The notes beneath the pieces are model-generated. The model was not told the DNA's origin. It searched no databases and saw only the letters and a list, made by a program, of their open reading frames with translations. Position numbers and translations under genes: made by a program. A stretch of 64,000 bases of DNA. Origin: DASSUC01 sp035649895. Its GTDB lineage: Bacteria; Actinomycetota; Actinomycetes; Mycobacteriales; Micromonosporaceae. Shown here one piece after another: positions 16,010 through 24,293 of the stretch. Each line of letters begins with the position of its first letter. The stretch's first letter is position 1. The DNA is taken from assembly GCA_035649895.1 (NCBI GenBank), contig DASRIS010000196.1:1-64000 (forward strand), in the 5' to 3' direction.

Positions 16010-16059
16010 TTACCCGCGGGTAATACAGTCATCTGTTATCGAGGTTACTGACGGGTAAC
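16010..16059. promoter_or_regulatory. Two palindromic operators upstream of the acyl-CoA dehydrogenase
   Basis: TTACCCGCGGGTAA at 16010-16023 is a perfect 14-bp palindrome. A second site, GTTAC-N6-GTAAC at 16044-16059, shares the GGTAA half-site. They lie 57 and 21 bases before the start codon. TetR-family fatty-acid regulators of actinobacteria bind palindromes of this size, so repression of this gene released by an acyl-CoA is plausible. The regulator is not in this window. Confidence 0.55.
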
Positions 16060-16079
16060 GGCTAGAGAGGGGGCGGCGC

Positions 16080-17933
16080 ATGGGGCACTACCAGAGCAAC
16101 CTGCGGGATCTCGAGTTCAACCTGTTCGAGGTCTTCGACGGTGAGCGCGTGCTCGCCACCGCGCCGTACGGCGACATCGACCCGGACACGGCCCGCAGCA
16201 TCCTGGCCGAGGTGGACCGGCTCGCCCGCGAGGACCTGGCCGAGAGCTTCACGGTGAGCGACCGGCACCCGCCGGTCTTCGACCCGGCGACGCACACCGT
16301 CGCGATGCCGGAGCCGTTCCGGCGCTCGTACGAGAGGTTCATGGACGCCGAGTTCTGGCGGCTGGACCTGCCCGAGGCGCTCGGCGGCACCAACGCCCCG
16401 CGCATGCTCTGGTGGTCCCTGGCCGACCTGGTGCTCGGCGCCAACCCGCCGGTCTGGATGTACGCGTCCGGTCCCTCCTTCGCGCACACTCTCTTCCAGC
16501 TGGGCACGCCCGAGCAGCGGGAGTGGGCGAAGCTGTTCGTCCAGAAGCGGTGGGCCGCGACCATGGTGCTCACCGAGCCGGACGCCGGCTCGGACGTTGG
16601 CGCCGGCCGTACCCGCGCAGTGCCTCAGCCGGACGGCTCCTGGCACCTGGAGGGTGTGAAGCGGTTCATCACCTCCGGTGAGCACGACCTGACCGACAAC
16701 ATCATCCACTACGTGCTGGCCCGGCCAGTCGGCGTCGACGGCGCCGGCGGCCCTGGGACCAAGGGGCTGTCGCTGTTCGTGGTGCCCAAGTTCCACTTCG
16801 ACCCGGTCACCGGCGAGCTGCGCGAGCGCAACGGCGTGTTCGCCACGAACGTCGAGCACAAGATGGGGCTGAAGGTCTCCACAACGTGCGAGGTGGCCTT
16901 CGGCGAGCACGGGGTGCCGGCGAAGGGGTGGCTGCTGGGCGATGTCCACGACGGCATCCGGCAGATGTTCCTCATCATCGAGACGGCCCGGATGATGGTC
17001 GGCACCAAGGCCATCGCCACCCTCTCCACCGGCTACCGCAACGCGCTGGAGTTCGCCCAGGCCCGGGTGCAGGGCGCCGACCTGGCCAACTTCGGCGACC
17101 GGACCGCGCCGCGCGTCACCATCACCCACCACCCCGACGTGCGCCGCTCGCTCATGCTCCAGAAGGCGTACGCGGAGGGCATGCGTGCCCTGGTCTGCTA
17201 CGCCGCGTCGTGGCAGGACCGGGAGAAGATCGCGGCGGCGGCCGGAGACCAGGCCGGCGTACGCCTCGCCGACCGGGTCAACCACCTGCTGCTGCCGGTG
17301 GTCAAGGGCTGTGGCTCGGAGCGGGCGTACGAGCTGCTGGGGCACGAGGCGCTGCAGACGTTCGGCGGCTCCGGCTACCTGCAGGACTACCCGCTGGAGC
17401 AGTACATCCGCGACGCGAAGATCGACACCCTGTACGAGGGCACCACGGCGATCCAGAGCCTCGACCTGTTCTTCCGGAAGGTGGTCAAGGACGGCGGCGT
17501 GGCGCTGCGCACCGTGGCTGAGGAGATCGCGCAGCTCATCGACTCCGAGGGCGGCAACGGCCAGCTCAAGGAGGAGCGGCTGGCGCTGGGCCGGGCACTC
17601 GCCGAGGTGCAGGGGATGCTCGCCACGATGACCGGCTGGCTGGGCGAGGCGCAGGAAGACCCGCGCGCCATCTACAAGGTGGGGCTGTCCAGCCGGCGGC
17701 TGCTGCTGGCCCTGGGCGACCTGCTGGTCGGCTGGCTGCTCCAGCGCCAGGCCGAGGTGGCGCTGCGCGCGCTGAACGGCGAGCTGAGCCCGGCGGACCA
17801 CGCCTTCTACATCGGCAAGGTGGCCGCCGCCCGGTTCTTCGCGCGCGAGGTGCTGCCGCGGCTCACCGCGGACCGCAACGTGGTCGCCGCGACCACGCTC
17901 GACCTGATGGACGTGCCGGAAGCCGCGTTCTGA
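16080..17933 (+). CDS. Acyl-CoA dehydrogenase, FadE5-type
   Basis: 617 aa, longer than classic acyl-CoA dehydrogenases (about 380) and matching the FadE5 class of mycobacteria, which has an extended C-terminal domain. Visible features: VLTEPDAGSDVGAGRT in the FAD/substrate region, GVKRFITSGEHDL, FGGSGYLQDYPLEQYIRD and DTLYEGTTAIQ near residue 448, whose Glu is the catalytic base in FadE5. It oxidises acyl-CoA to trans-2-enoyl-CoA, the first step of beta-oxidation, with FAD. It stands alone, so its partners are elsewhere. The start ATG follows GAGAGGGGG. The two upstream palindromes suggest ligand-controlled expression. Confidence 0.92.
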   Translation: MGHYQSNLRDLEFNLFEVFDGERVLATAPYGDIDPDTARSILAEVDRLAREDLAESFTVSDRHPPVFDPATHTVAMPEPFRRSYERFMDAEFWRLDLPEALGGTNAPRMLWWSLADLVLGANPPVWMYASGPSFAHTLFQLGTPEQREWAKLFVQKRWAATMVLTEPDAGSDVGAGRTRAVPQPDGSWHLEGVKRFITSGEHDLTDNIIHYVLARPVGVDGAGGPGTKGLSLFVVPKFHFDPVTGELRERNGVFATNVEHKMGLKVSTTCEVAFGEHGVPAKGWLLGDVHDGIRQMFLIIETARMMVGTKAIATLSTGYRNALEFAQARVQGADLANFGDRTAPRVTITHHPDVRRSLMLQKAYAEGMRALVCYAASWQDREKIAAAAGDQAGVRLADRVNHLLLPVVKGCGSERAYELLGHEALQTFGGSGYLQDYPLEQYIRDAKIDTLYEGTTAIQSLDLFFRKVVKDGGVALRTVAEEIAQLIDSEGGNGQLKEERLALGRALAEVQGMLATMTGWLGEAQEDPRAIYKVGLSSRRLLLALGDLLVGWLLQRQAEVALRALNGELSPADHAFYIGKVAAARFFAREVLPRLTADRNVVAATTLDLMDVPEAAF

Positions 17934-18024
17934 CCGGCTGGCCATGACGTGCCGGAAGGCGCGCGTTCTGACCGGCTGGAACGCGCTGAGGTGCCGAACC
18001 GGCGCGGCGGCTCTAACCTGAGAT

Positions 18025-18288
18025 ATGGGTATCGGTGGTGGCACATTTCTGGTGGCTCTCGGCGCGATCCTGATATTCGCACTGCGGGTCGACGCGGGCT
18101 GGATCGACCTGGACGTGATCGGCGGCATCCTGATGGCCACCGGCGCGACGGCCATCTTCTGGACCCTCTGGTTCTGGCAGGCGCGGCGCCGCCGCGGCGT
18201 GCGGTCGCTGGTCGAGGAGACCCGGCTCGCGCACCAGAGCGGACCCGTGACGCCCGACCCACCCGACGTTGAGCTGCGCAACCCCTGA
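18025..18288 (+). CDS. DUF6458 family small membrane protein
   Basis: 87 aa. The family signature MGIGGGTFLVALGAILIFAL starts the protein, then a short linker with Trp (GWIDLDVIGGILM) and a second membrane segment (ATGATAIFWTLWFW), then a basic RRRR stop-transfer and a hydrophilic tail. Two-pass topology with both ends likely on the same side. Function unknown; the family is widespread in actinobacteria. A paralogue lies at 19303. Confidence 0.88.
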   Translation: MGIGGGTFLVALGAILIFALRVDAGWIDLDVIGGILMATGATAIFWTLWFWQARRRRGVRSLVEETRLAHQSGPVTPDPPDVELRNP

Positions 18289-18313
18289 CCGAGGTCGTGG
18301 GTAGGCTGCTGGC

Positions 18314-18577
18314 ATGCTTACCCGGCTGGAAGTCCGCGGGTTCAAGAACCTGCTGGACGTGCAGGTGGACTTCGCGCCGTTCACATGCATCGCCGGCGCG
18401 AACGGCATCGGCAAGTCGAATGTGTTTGACGTAGTTGAGTTTCTCTCCTATCAGACCATCGAGACTCTGGTGGAGGCTTCGCAACGCGTCCGAGGCGCGT
18501 CGGGAGTCCGTGGCGGAGACCCCCGAGACCTTTTTGGGGACGGGTTTCTCTTGGGTCGCCAAAATGCCACGAACTAG
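18314..18577 (+). pseudogene. Truncated AAA/RecF-like ATPase, N-terminal fragment
   Basis: 87 aa remain of what is normally a protein of several hundred residues. The fragment has the start of an SMC/RecF/OLD-type ATPase (LTRLEVRGFKNLLDVQVDF, then Walker A GANGIGKSN). It continues through RGASGVRGGDPRDLFGDGF to a stop. No Walker B, signature or D-loop remains and no other frame downstream continues it. Such ATPases occur in defence and repair systems, so this may be the relic of one. Confidence 0.65.
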
Positions 18578-18702
18578 AGGTGGCGGCAGACCAGAACAAC
18601 TTCTCGCAACATGCCTGTTGAACGCGGCCGACGCTACAGGTCGTCGACGCGAGCGCGCGGCTAAACGTTCGTAGGTAGCAGCTGAGCACGGCAGGGGAAC
18701 AG

Positions 18703-19218
18703 CTAGGAGCGGGCGGTGTGGGACGCGGCGAGCGGGGCGAGCCGCGGCCCACACCCGGCCCATAGGCCAGTGACCTGATGGACGGCGAGGCCGCCCGTGC
18801 GCAGGCCGTCCGAGTCCAGGCCGGCACCGGCCGGGTCGAGCAGTGCGGACAGCTGGGACAGCGCCGGGTTATGCCCGATGAGCAGCACTGTGCGCGACTC
18901 CTCTGGCAGTGCGCGGACCACATCGAGCAGGGCGCGCGGGCTGCCGTCGTACGCCCGCCGTTCGTAGCGGACCACCGGCGAGACCGGGCCGGCGGCCTCG
19001 GCCAGGACCACCGCGATGCCATGCCAGGTCTGCCGGGTCCGCTTCGCAGGGGAACAGACGACGAGGTCGGGCAGGTAGCCCTGGGCGGCCAGCCACGCCC
19101 CGGCCGCACCTGCGTCCGCATGGCCCCGATCGGTGAGCGGCCGGTCGATGTCGGCGCTGCGATCAGGACGCTCCGCCTTGGTATGGCGGAGAAGGACGAG
19201 CGTGTGGGGCTGCGTCAT
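18703..19218 (-). CDS. SixA-type phosphohistidine/histidine phosphatase
   Basis: 171 aa from the ATG at 19218 with GGAG upstream; the longer frame has no support. The catalytic RHT motif of the histidine phosphatase superfamily is LVLLRHTKAE near residue 12, followed by DRPLTDRGHADA, the CSPAKRTRQTW block and the second His in VLLIGHNPALSQL. SixA-like enzymes remove phosphate from phosphohistidine. Actinomycete members have no proven substrate. It is convergent with the ATPase fragment. Confidence 0.88.
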   Translation of the reverse strand: MTQPHTLVLLRHTKAERPDRSADIDRPLTDRGHADAGAAGAWLAAQGYLPDLVVCSPAKRTRQTWHGIAVVLAEAAGPVSPVVRYERRAYDGSPRALLDVVRALPEESRTVLLIGHNPALSQLSALLDPAGAGLDSDGLRTGGLAVHQVTGLWAGCGPRLAPLAASHTARS

Positions 19219-19302
19219 GGTCTCCAGCTTGCCGGATTGAAGCCCGGCGCAGGAGGGTATCAGCCGCTCGACGGCACTTCGCAACACTGAAGGGAGCCTG
19301 CC

Positions 19303-19551
19303 GTGGGCATTGGTGGGAGCATCCTCCTGATCGCGCTCGGGGCGATCCTGACGTTCGGCCTCAACGTGACCCTAGGCTGGCTCGACCTCGACGTTGTCGG
19401 TTGGGTTCTGATGCTTACCGGTTTGTTCGGGCTGATCCTGACCACCTGGTTCTGGTCGAGCCGCCGGCGCCGGACGGTGGTCCGTACCAACCCGGCCGGA
19501 TCGCATACGGTGCGGCGCACGGACGTGGTGGGGCCGCCCGACACGCTGTGA
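19303..19551 (+). CDS. DUF6458 family small membrane protein (second copy)
   Basis: 82 aa, a paralogue of the protein at 18025: MGIGGSILLIALGAILTFGL, then GWLDLDVVGWVLM and a second membrane segment ending WFWSSRRRR. The C-terminal tail differs and has Thr/Val-rich charge pairs. The start is the GTG at 19303. Function unknown. Confidence 0.88.
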   Translation: MGIGGSILLIALGAILTFGLNVTLGWLDLDVVGWVLMLTGLFGLILTTWFWSSRRRRTVVRTNPAGSHTVRRTDVVGPPDTL

Positions 19552-19653
19552 CTGGTTAGGTGAGGCGCGGGCCGCGACGATGGCGTCGTGGCCCGCGCTG
19601 TCTGCGCTCCGGCGCCGGGTGCCGGGAACCTCTCAGGAGAGCCGAGGGGTTTC

Positions 19654-20340
19654 TCAGGAGTACAGCGCGAGGTAGATAGCCACGTGGTGGGACAGCGCCG
19701 CGAGGAGCGTGCACGCGTGGAAGAGCTCGTGGTGGCCGAAGACCGCCGGCCACGGGTTCGGCCAGCGCAGCGCGTAGAGAACGGCGCCCACGCTGTAGAA
19801 CACTCCGCCGGCGGCGACCAGCACCAGGGCGACCGCGCCCCCGGCGCGGAGCAGGTCGGGCAGCACGGCCACAGCCACCCAACCCAGCGCCAGGTAGAAC
19901 GGGGCGGACAGCCAGCGCGGGGCGTGCGGCCAAGCCAGCTTCATCGCCACGCCGCTGGCCGCGCCGACCCACACCACGCAGAGCACAGCGGTCGCGGTGG
20001 TCGGGGCGAGCAGCAGGGCGCAGAACGGGGTGTACGTGCCGGCGATGAACACGAAGATCATGGAGTGGTCGAGCCGTCTCATGATCTGGTAGCCGCGCCG
20101 GCTCCAGACCCGACGGTGGTAGAGCGCGCTGGTGCCGAAGAGCGCACACACCGTGAGGCTGTAGATGACGCAGCTGACCAGCGGGGCCAGGCCGGGGCGG
20201 GTGGCGGCCAGGGTGGACAGCACCACGCTGCCGGCGACCGCGAGGAAGAAGGCGTAGACGTGCAGCCAGCCGCGCATAAGCGGCTTACCGAGGTCGATGG
20301 GTTGCAGGCGCGGCACGCGGGTCGAGGTCGTCACGACCAC
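19654..20340 (-). CDS. trhA: Hemolysin III/PAQR family membrane protein
   Basis: 228 aa with seven hydrophobic segments. Motifs of the hemolysin III (TrhA/PAQR) family are visible: SALYHRRVWSRR after helix 2, RRLDHSMIFVFIAGTYTPF around helix 3, and the C-terminal FGHHELFHACTLLAALSHH, whose His residues bind zinc with the first SxxxH. In bacteria TrhA affects membrane fluidity. Several GTG start codons are close together (20340, 20334). Divergent from pxpB. Confidence 0.9.
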   Translation of the reverse strand: MVVTTSTRVPRLQPIDLGKPLMRGWLHVYAFFLAVAGSVVLSTLAATRPGLAPLVSCVIYSLTVCALFGTSALYHRRVWSRRGYQIMRRLDHSMIFVFIAGTYTPFCALLLAPTTATAVLCVVWVGAASGVAMKLAWPHAPRWLSAPFYLALGWVAVAVLPDLLRAGGAVALVLVAAGGVFYSVGAVLYALRWPNPWPAVFGHHELFHACTLLAALSHHVAIYLALYS

Positions 20341-20341
20341 A

Positions 20342-20362
20342 GGTTACGGTAGCGTAGGTTAC
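20342..20362. promoter_or_regulatory. Candidate operator between trhA and pxpB
   Basis: GGTTAC occurs twice (20342-20347 and 20357-20362), and between the copies lies a TACG-GTAG-CGTA palindrome at 20345-20356. It lies immediately upstream of the trhA start. It may control trhA; no regulator is apparent here. Confidence 0.4.
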
Positions 20363-20395
20363 TTGTCAGTAGAGAGCCGCAAGTAGGGTCTGGCC

Positions 20396-21004
20396 GTGCG
20401 GGTGCTGCGGGTCGGGGTCGACGCGCTGCTGGTCGAGGTGGACGAACCAGCGGCCTGGTTCGGCGAGCTGTGGCGGCGGCGCGCCGCGGGCGAGCTCGCG
20501 GCGACCGAGATCGTGCCCGGTGCCCGTACCGTCCTCCTCGACGGCGTGGATGACGTGGCAGAGGTCGCGGCGCGGCTGCCCGGCTGGGCACCGCCCGCCG
20601 CCGCCGGCCCCGCCGCGGGCCGGCTGGTGCGGATCCCGGTCGAGTACGGCGGCCCGGACCTGCCCTTCGTCGCCGAGCATTGGGGGACCACCGAGCGGGG
20701 TGTGGCGGAGCTGGTCTCGTCGATCGAGCTCCGCGTGGCGTTCTGCGGCTTCGCGCCCGGGTTCGCGTACCTGACCGGGCTGCCGGAGCACCTGGCCGTG
20801 CCCCGCCTGGACACGCCCCGGCCCCGGGTGCCGGCCGGGAGCGTCGGGCTCGCCGGGGAGTACGCCGGCATCTACCCCGCGGCCTCCCCGGGCGGCTGGC
20901 GCCTGATCGGCCGGACCGGCGTACGGCTGTTCGATGTGGACCTGGACCCACCGGCACTGCTCACCCCGGGTACGCCGGTCCGGCTCTCGATGAGCGGCCC
21001 GTGA
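20396..21004 (+). CDS. pxpB: 5-oxoprolinase subunit PxpB
   Basis: 202 aa from the GTG at 20396. It has the allophanate-hydrolase-subunit-1 (KipI) fold: GARTVLLDGVDDVAEVA near the N-terminus, the conserved VAFCGFAPGFAYLTGLPEHL, PRLDTPRPRVPAGSVGLAG and YPAASPGGWRLIGRT. PxpABC cleaves the 5-oxoproline formed by damage of glutamine and glutamate and uses ATP. Its stop overlaps the pxpC start (GTGA), and pxpA overlaps pxpC, so the three are one operon. Confidence 0.93.
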   Translation: MRVLRVGVDALLVEVDEPAAWFGELWRRRAAGELAATEIVPGARTVLLDGVDDVAEVAARLPGWAPPAAAGPAAGRLVRIPVEYGGPDLPFVAEHWGTTERGVAELVSSIELRVAFCGFAPGFAYLTGLPEHLAVPRLDTPRPRVPAGSVGLAGEYAGIYPAASPGGWRLIGRTGVRLFDVDLDPPALLTPGTPVRLSMSGP

Positions 21005-21915
21005 TCGAGGTACGCCGGGCGGGCCCGCTCATCACAGTGCAGGACCTGGGCCGGCCGGGCTGGGCCCACCTGGGCGTGCCGCGGTCCGGCGCGCTGGACG
21101 CGCCAGCCCTGCGGCTGGGGAACCGGCTGGTCGGCAACCCTGAGCCGGCCGCCGGCCTGGAGGTCACCCTGACCGGCTGCACGCTCGTGCTACGCGCCGG
21201 CCGGGTCGTGGCGGTGACCGGGGCGCCGGCCCAGGTCACTGTGGACGGCCGGCCCGTGGCGAGCGGAGCTGCGGTGCGGGTGCCGGCCGGGTCGGTGCTG
21301 CGGGTCGGGCCGGCCCGCGAGGGCGTACGCAGCTACCTGGCGGTGGCCGGGGGGATCGCGGTGCCGCCGGTGCTCGGCAGCCGGTCCACCGACACCTTCT
21401 CCGGGCTCGGGCCGGCCCCGCTGCGCGACGGCGATCTGCTACCGCTCGGCGACCCTCCGGCGGGTGAAGTGTCTCCTGTGGAGGAGCCTGGAGAGGGCTC
21501 GGTACGCCGCTTATGCTCTGCTGGCTTTGTCGGTGCAGAGCCAGCATGCGAGCCCGGGCCGGCGCGGGTACGGCTGCTGCCGGGGCCGCGGGCGGACTGG
21601 TTCACCGAGGAGGCGGTCGGGATGCTGGACGGTGCCTCGTACACGGTGGGGGTGAACAGCAACCGGGTCGCCGCGCGCCTCGCCGGGCAGGGCCTGACCA
21701 GGGCGGTCGCCGGCGAGCTGCCGTCGGAGGGCGTCGTGCTCGGTGCGGTCCAGGTGCCGCCGGACGGGCAGCCCCTGGTGTTCCTGGCCGACCACCCGAC
21801 GACCGGCGGCTACCCGGTGGTGGCCATCGTGGAGCCGGCGGACCTGCCGCTGCTCGCGCAGGCGCGGCCCGGCGCTACGGTCACCTTCCATGGACCTCAA
21901 CAGCGACCTGGGTGA
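21001..21915 (+). CDS. pxpC: 5-oxoprolinase subunit PxpC
   Basis: 304 aa from the GTG at 21001, overlapping the pxpB stop by four bases. It shows the allophanate-hydrolase-subunit-2 pattern: LITVQDLGRPGWAHLGVPRS, SGALD...LGNRLVGNPE, a central YLAVAGGI and the C-terminal NSNRVAARLAGQGL and EGVVLGAVQVPPDGQPLVFL. The frame extends upstream into pxpB, but the GTG fits the coupling. It partners PxpB in the 5-oxoprolinase complex. Confidence 0.92.
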   Translation: MIEVRRAGPLITVQDLGRPGWAHLGVPRSGALDAPALRLGNRLVGNPEPAAGLEVTLTGCTLVLRAGRVVAVTGAPAQVTVDGRPVASGAAVRVPAGSVLRVGPAREGVRSYLAVAGGIAVPPVLGSRSTDTFSGLGPAPLRDGDLLPLGDPPAGEVSPVEEPGEGSVRRLCSAGFVGAEPACEPGPARVRLLPGPRADWFTEEAVGMLDGASYTVGVNSNRVAARLAGQGLTRAVAGELPSEGVVLGAVQVPPDGQPLVFLADHPTTGGYPVVAIVEPADLPLLAQARPGATVTFHGPQQRPG

Positions 21916-22624
21916 GGGCTTCGGCATCTGGCGGCTCGGCGACGACCTGGCCCTGCTGGACGTGGTGACCTCGGCGAACGTGGCATGCGGCTTCCACGCC
22001 GGTGACCCGTCCACGATGGGGCGGATGTGCGAAGCCGCGGCCGAGCGGGGCGTCGCGGTCGGGGCGCAGGTGGGCTACCGGGACCTGGTCGGGTTCGGGC
22101 GGCGGCGCATCGACTACGACCTGGCCGAGCTGCGCGACGACGTGCGGTACCAGATCGGGGCACTGGCCGCCTTCGGGTCGGTGCGTTACGTCAAGCCGCA
22201 CGGCGCGCTCTACAACACCGCTGCGGTCGACGAGGGGCAGGCGTCCGCGGTGGTCGAGGCGGTGCGCCGGTACGACCCGGCGCTGCCAGTGCTCTGCCAG
22301 CCCGGGTCGGTGCTGGCCGCGGCTGCCGCGGCAGGTGGGCTGCGGGTGGTGCGCGAGGGGTTCGCCGACCGGGCCTACCAGCCGGATGGGCGGCTCGTGC
22401 CGCGAACTGTGGCCGGAGCAATGGTGACCGACGTCGAGGAGGTCGCCGCTCGGGCGGTGCGGATGGCGGTGGCCGGTGAGGTGGTCGCCGTGGACGGGAC
22501 GGTGGTGGCGTGCCCGGTCGAGTCGCTGTGCGTGCACGGGGACACGGCGGGGGCGGTTGCCCTGGCCGGCTGGGTGCGGGAGGCGCTGGCAGCGGCGGGT
22601 GTCGCCGTCGCTCCGTTCGCCTGA
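21890..22624 (+). CDS. pxpA: 5-oxoprolinase subunit PxpA (LamB/YcsF family)
   Basis: 244 aa from the ATG at 21890, overlapping pxpC by 26 bases. The LamB/YcsF signature starts at once (MDLNSDLGEGFGIW), followed by TSANVACGFHAGDPSTM, GAQVGYRDLVGFGRR, VRYVKPHGALYN and the C-terminal SLCVHGDTAGAV. The conserved Asp, His and Lys residues are all present. The gene order B-C-A differs from the A-B-C order seen in some bacteria. Confidence 0.94.
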   Translation: MDLNSDLGEGFGIWRLGDDLALLDVVTSANVACGFHAGDPSTMGRMCEAAAERGVAVGAQVGYRDLVGFGRRRIDYDLAELRDDVRYQIGALAAFGSVRYVKPHGALYNTAAVDEGQASAVVEAVRRYDPALPVLCQPGSVLAAAAAAGGLRVVREGFADRAYQPDGRLVPRTVAGAMVTDVEEVAARAVRMAVAGEVVAVDGTVVACPVESLCVHGDTAGAVALAGWVREALAAAGVAVAPFA

Positions 22625-22649
22625 GCTGCGTGTGGTCTACTCGACGGCG

Positions 22650-23120
22650 ATGGCGTACGTGTTGGTCCCCTTCCCACCCGACCGCGCCGGGTTGGTCGCG
22701 GGGTGGGTGACCTCGGCGGATGAGGCTGACATGTGGTGCTCGCGGGCCGAGCACCCGTTCCCGGCCGAGGTGGTGGCCGGCTGGGCGGCCCAGCCGGATG
22801 TGACCGCGTACCTGTTGCTGGCCGACGGGGAGCCGGTCGGCTACGGCGAGGTCTGGTCGGATGAGGCGGAGGACGAGGCCGAGCTGGCCCGGTTGATCGT
22901 CGCGCCGTCCGCCCGTGGCCGGGGCGCAGGGCGCGCCCTCACCACAGCACTCGTCGCCCGCGCCGGTCACCAGGACGTCTTCGTCCGGGTACGCCCGGAC
23001 AACGCGGTCGCGCTGGCCACCTACCGTGCGGGTGGGTTCGTGGACGTGGCGCCGGAGCTGCAGGAGGAGTGGAACGCGCCGCAGCCCCGGCCATACGCCT
23101 GGCTCCGCTACGACCGCTGA
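22650..23120 (+). CDS. GNAT-family N-acetyltransferase
   Basis: 156 aa from the ATG at 22650. The acetyl-CoA pyrophosphate loop is LIVAPSARGRGAGRALTTAL near residues 88-107, and the C-terminal YRAGGFVDV strand completes the GNAT fold. The substrate cannot be predicted. It lies 25 bases after pxpA and could be co-transcribed, although it has no known link with oxoproline. Confidence 0.85.
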   Translation: MAYVLVPFPPDRAGLVAGWVTSADEADMWCSRAEHPFPAEVVAGWAAQPDVTAYLLLADGEPVGYGEVWSDEAEDEAELARLIVAPSARGRGAGRALTTALVARAGHQDVFVRVRPDNAVALATYRAGGFVDVAPELQEEWNAPQPRPYAWLRYDR

Positions 23121-23141
23121 CCGGTCGCGTGAGCTGCCGGA

Positions 23142-24293
23142 TCAGGCAGCCTGCGGGTCGAGGTGGGCGACCGCCGCAATGATGCGGCGAGCGGCGTACT
23201 CGATTTCGCTGTCGCGGGTGTAGCGGCCCACGCTGAGCCGGATGGTGGCTCGTGCTTCGGCGGCGCCTAGACCGATAGCGGTGAGGACGTGGGAGGGCTC
23301 GCCTAGCCCACTTGTGCAGGCCGATCCAGAGGAGATGGCAAGGTCCGGAAGGGCCTGGATGAGATCGGCGGCGTCGACGCCGGGGACGGTGAGGCTGAGG
23401 TTGCCTGGCAGCCGGTACGCACGGCTGCCGTTGACTCGGGCGTGCGGGAGGGCGGCCAACAGCCGTTCTGCGAGGCGATCGCGCAGCCGCGCGGACCGTC
23501 TGGCGTCGAGCTCTCGCTCGGTGACGAGGATCCCGAGGGCGGCAGCGAGGCCCACGGCACCGGCGACGTTGACAGTGCCGGCCCTGATGCCCTGCTCCTG
23601 GCTACCTGCATACTGGGGACGCAGGCGCGTGCCACGGCGGATGTAGAGGGCTCCGACACCCTTGGGGCCGTAGATCTTGTGAGCGGAGATTGTGAGCAGA
23701 TCAACGCCCAGGCTGCTGACGTTTATGTCGACGGCGCCGACCGCCTGAACGGCGTCGACATGCAGCAGGACTCCATAGTGGCGGGTGGTTTCCGCAATTT
23801 CGGCAACTGGTTGGATGGTGCCGATCTCGTTGTTGGCGTACATGACCGACACAAGGGCAGTGCGTGGGGTGATAGCCGCAGCGACATCGGCTGCGCTAAC
23901 CCGCCCGTTGTGGTCGGCGGGGACGGTGGTGACGGAGTAGCCGGCGGCACTGAGCTGGTCGTAGGCGGCGAGCACGGACTTGTGTTCGATCGTGGTGACC
24001 ACGACGTGGCTGGCGAAGGTGCGGCGGCTGGCTGCGACGGCTCCGAGGATGGCGAGGTGATTGGCTTCGGTTGCGCCGGAGGTGAACACGATCTCGGCGT
24101 CGTGCCGCGCGCCCAAAGACTCCCTGACCTGCCGGCGCGCAGTCCGCAGGACGGCTGCGGCTCGGCGCCCGGGCTGGTGGGGGCTGGACGGGTTGGCGTA
24201 ATGCTGCGTCAGGTGCGGCAGCATCGCATCGAGGACTCGGGAGTCGAGCGGGGTGGTGGACTGGTAGTCGAGGTAGATGGCGTTATGGCTCAT
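23142..24293 (-). CDS. Cysteine desulfurase (NifS/IscS class)
   Basis: 383 aa from the ATG at 24293. The PLP lysine is K206 in SAHKIYGPKG, His104 (TIEHKS) stacks on the cofactor, and the catalytic Cys326 sits in a mobile loop (ISSGSACTSGL). It takes sulfur from cysteine for Fe-S clusters or for thiolation of tRNA, DNA or metabolites. No IscU, SufE or thiouridylase is adjacent. Instead it is the last gene of an island with dCTP-deaminase-like, HIT and MazG-like genes and overlaps the upstream 314-aa gene by 11 bases. That placement suggests a dedicated role rather than housekeeping. Confidence 0.9.
   Translation of the reverse strand: MSHNAIYLDYQSTTPLDSRVLDAMLPHLTQHYANPSSPHQPGRRAAAVLRTARRQVRESLGARHDAEIVFTSGATEANHLAILGAVAASRRTFASHVVVTTIEHKSVLAAYDQLSAAGYSVTTVPADHNGRVSAADVAAAITPRTALVSVMYANNEIGTIQPVAEIAETTRHYGVLLHVDAVQAVGAVDINVSSLGVDLLTISAHKIYGPKGVGALYIRRGTRLRPQYAGSQEQGIRAGTVNVAGAVGLAAALGILVTERELDARRSARLRDRLAERLLAALPHARVNGSRAYRLPGNLSLTVPGVDAADLIQALPDLAISSGSACTSGLGEPSHVLTAIGLGAAEARATIRLSVGRYTRDSEIEYAARRIIAAVAHLDPQAA

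Noticed and set aside
16062..18281. 739-codon minus-strand ORF opposite the acyl-CoA dehydrogenase
   Set aside because: Low-complexity His/Arg/Gly/Val composition, no ribosome site, and fully antisense to a recognised gene.
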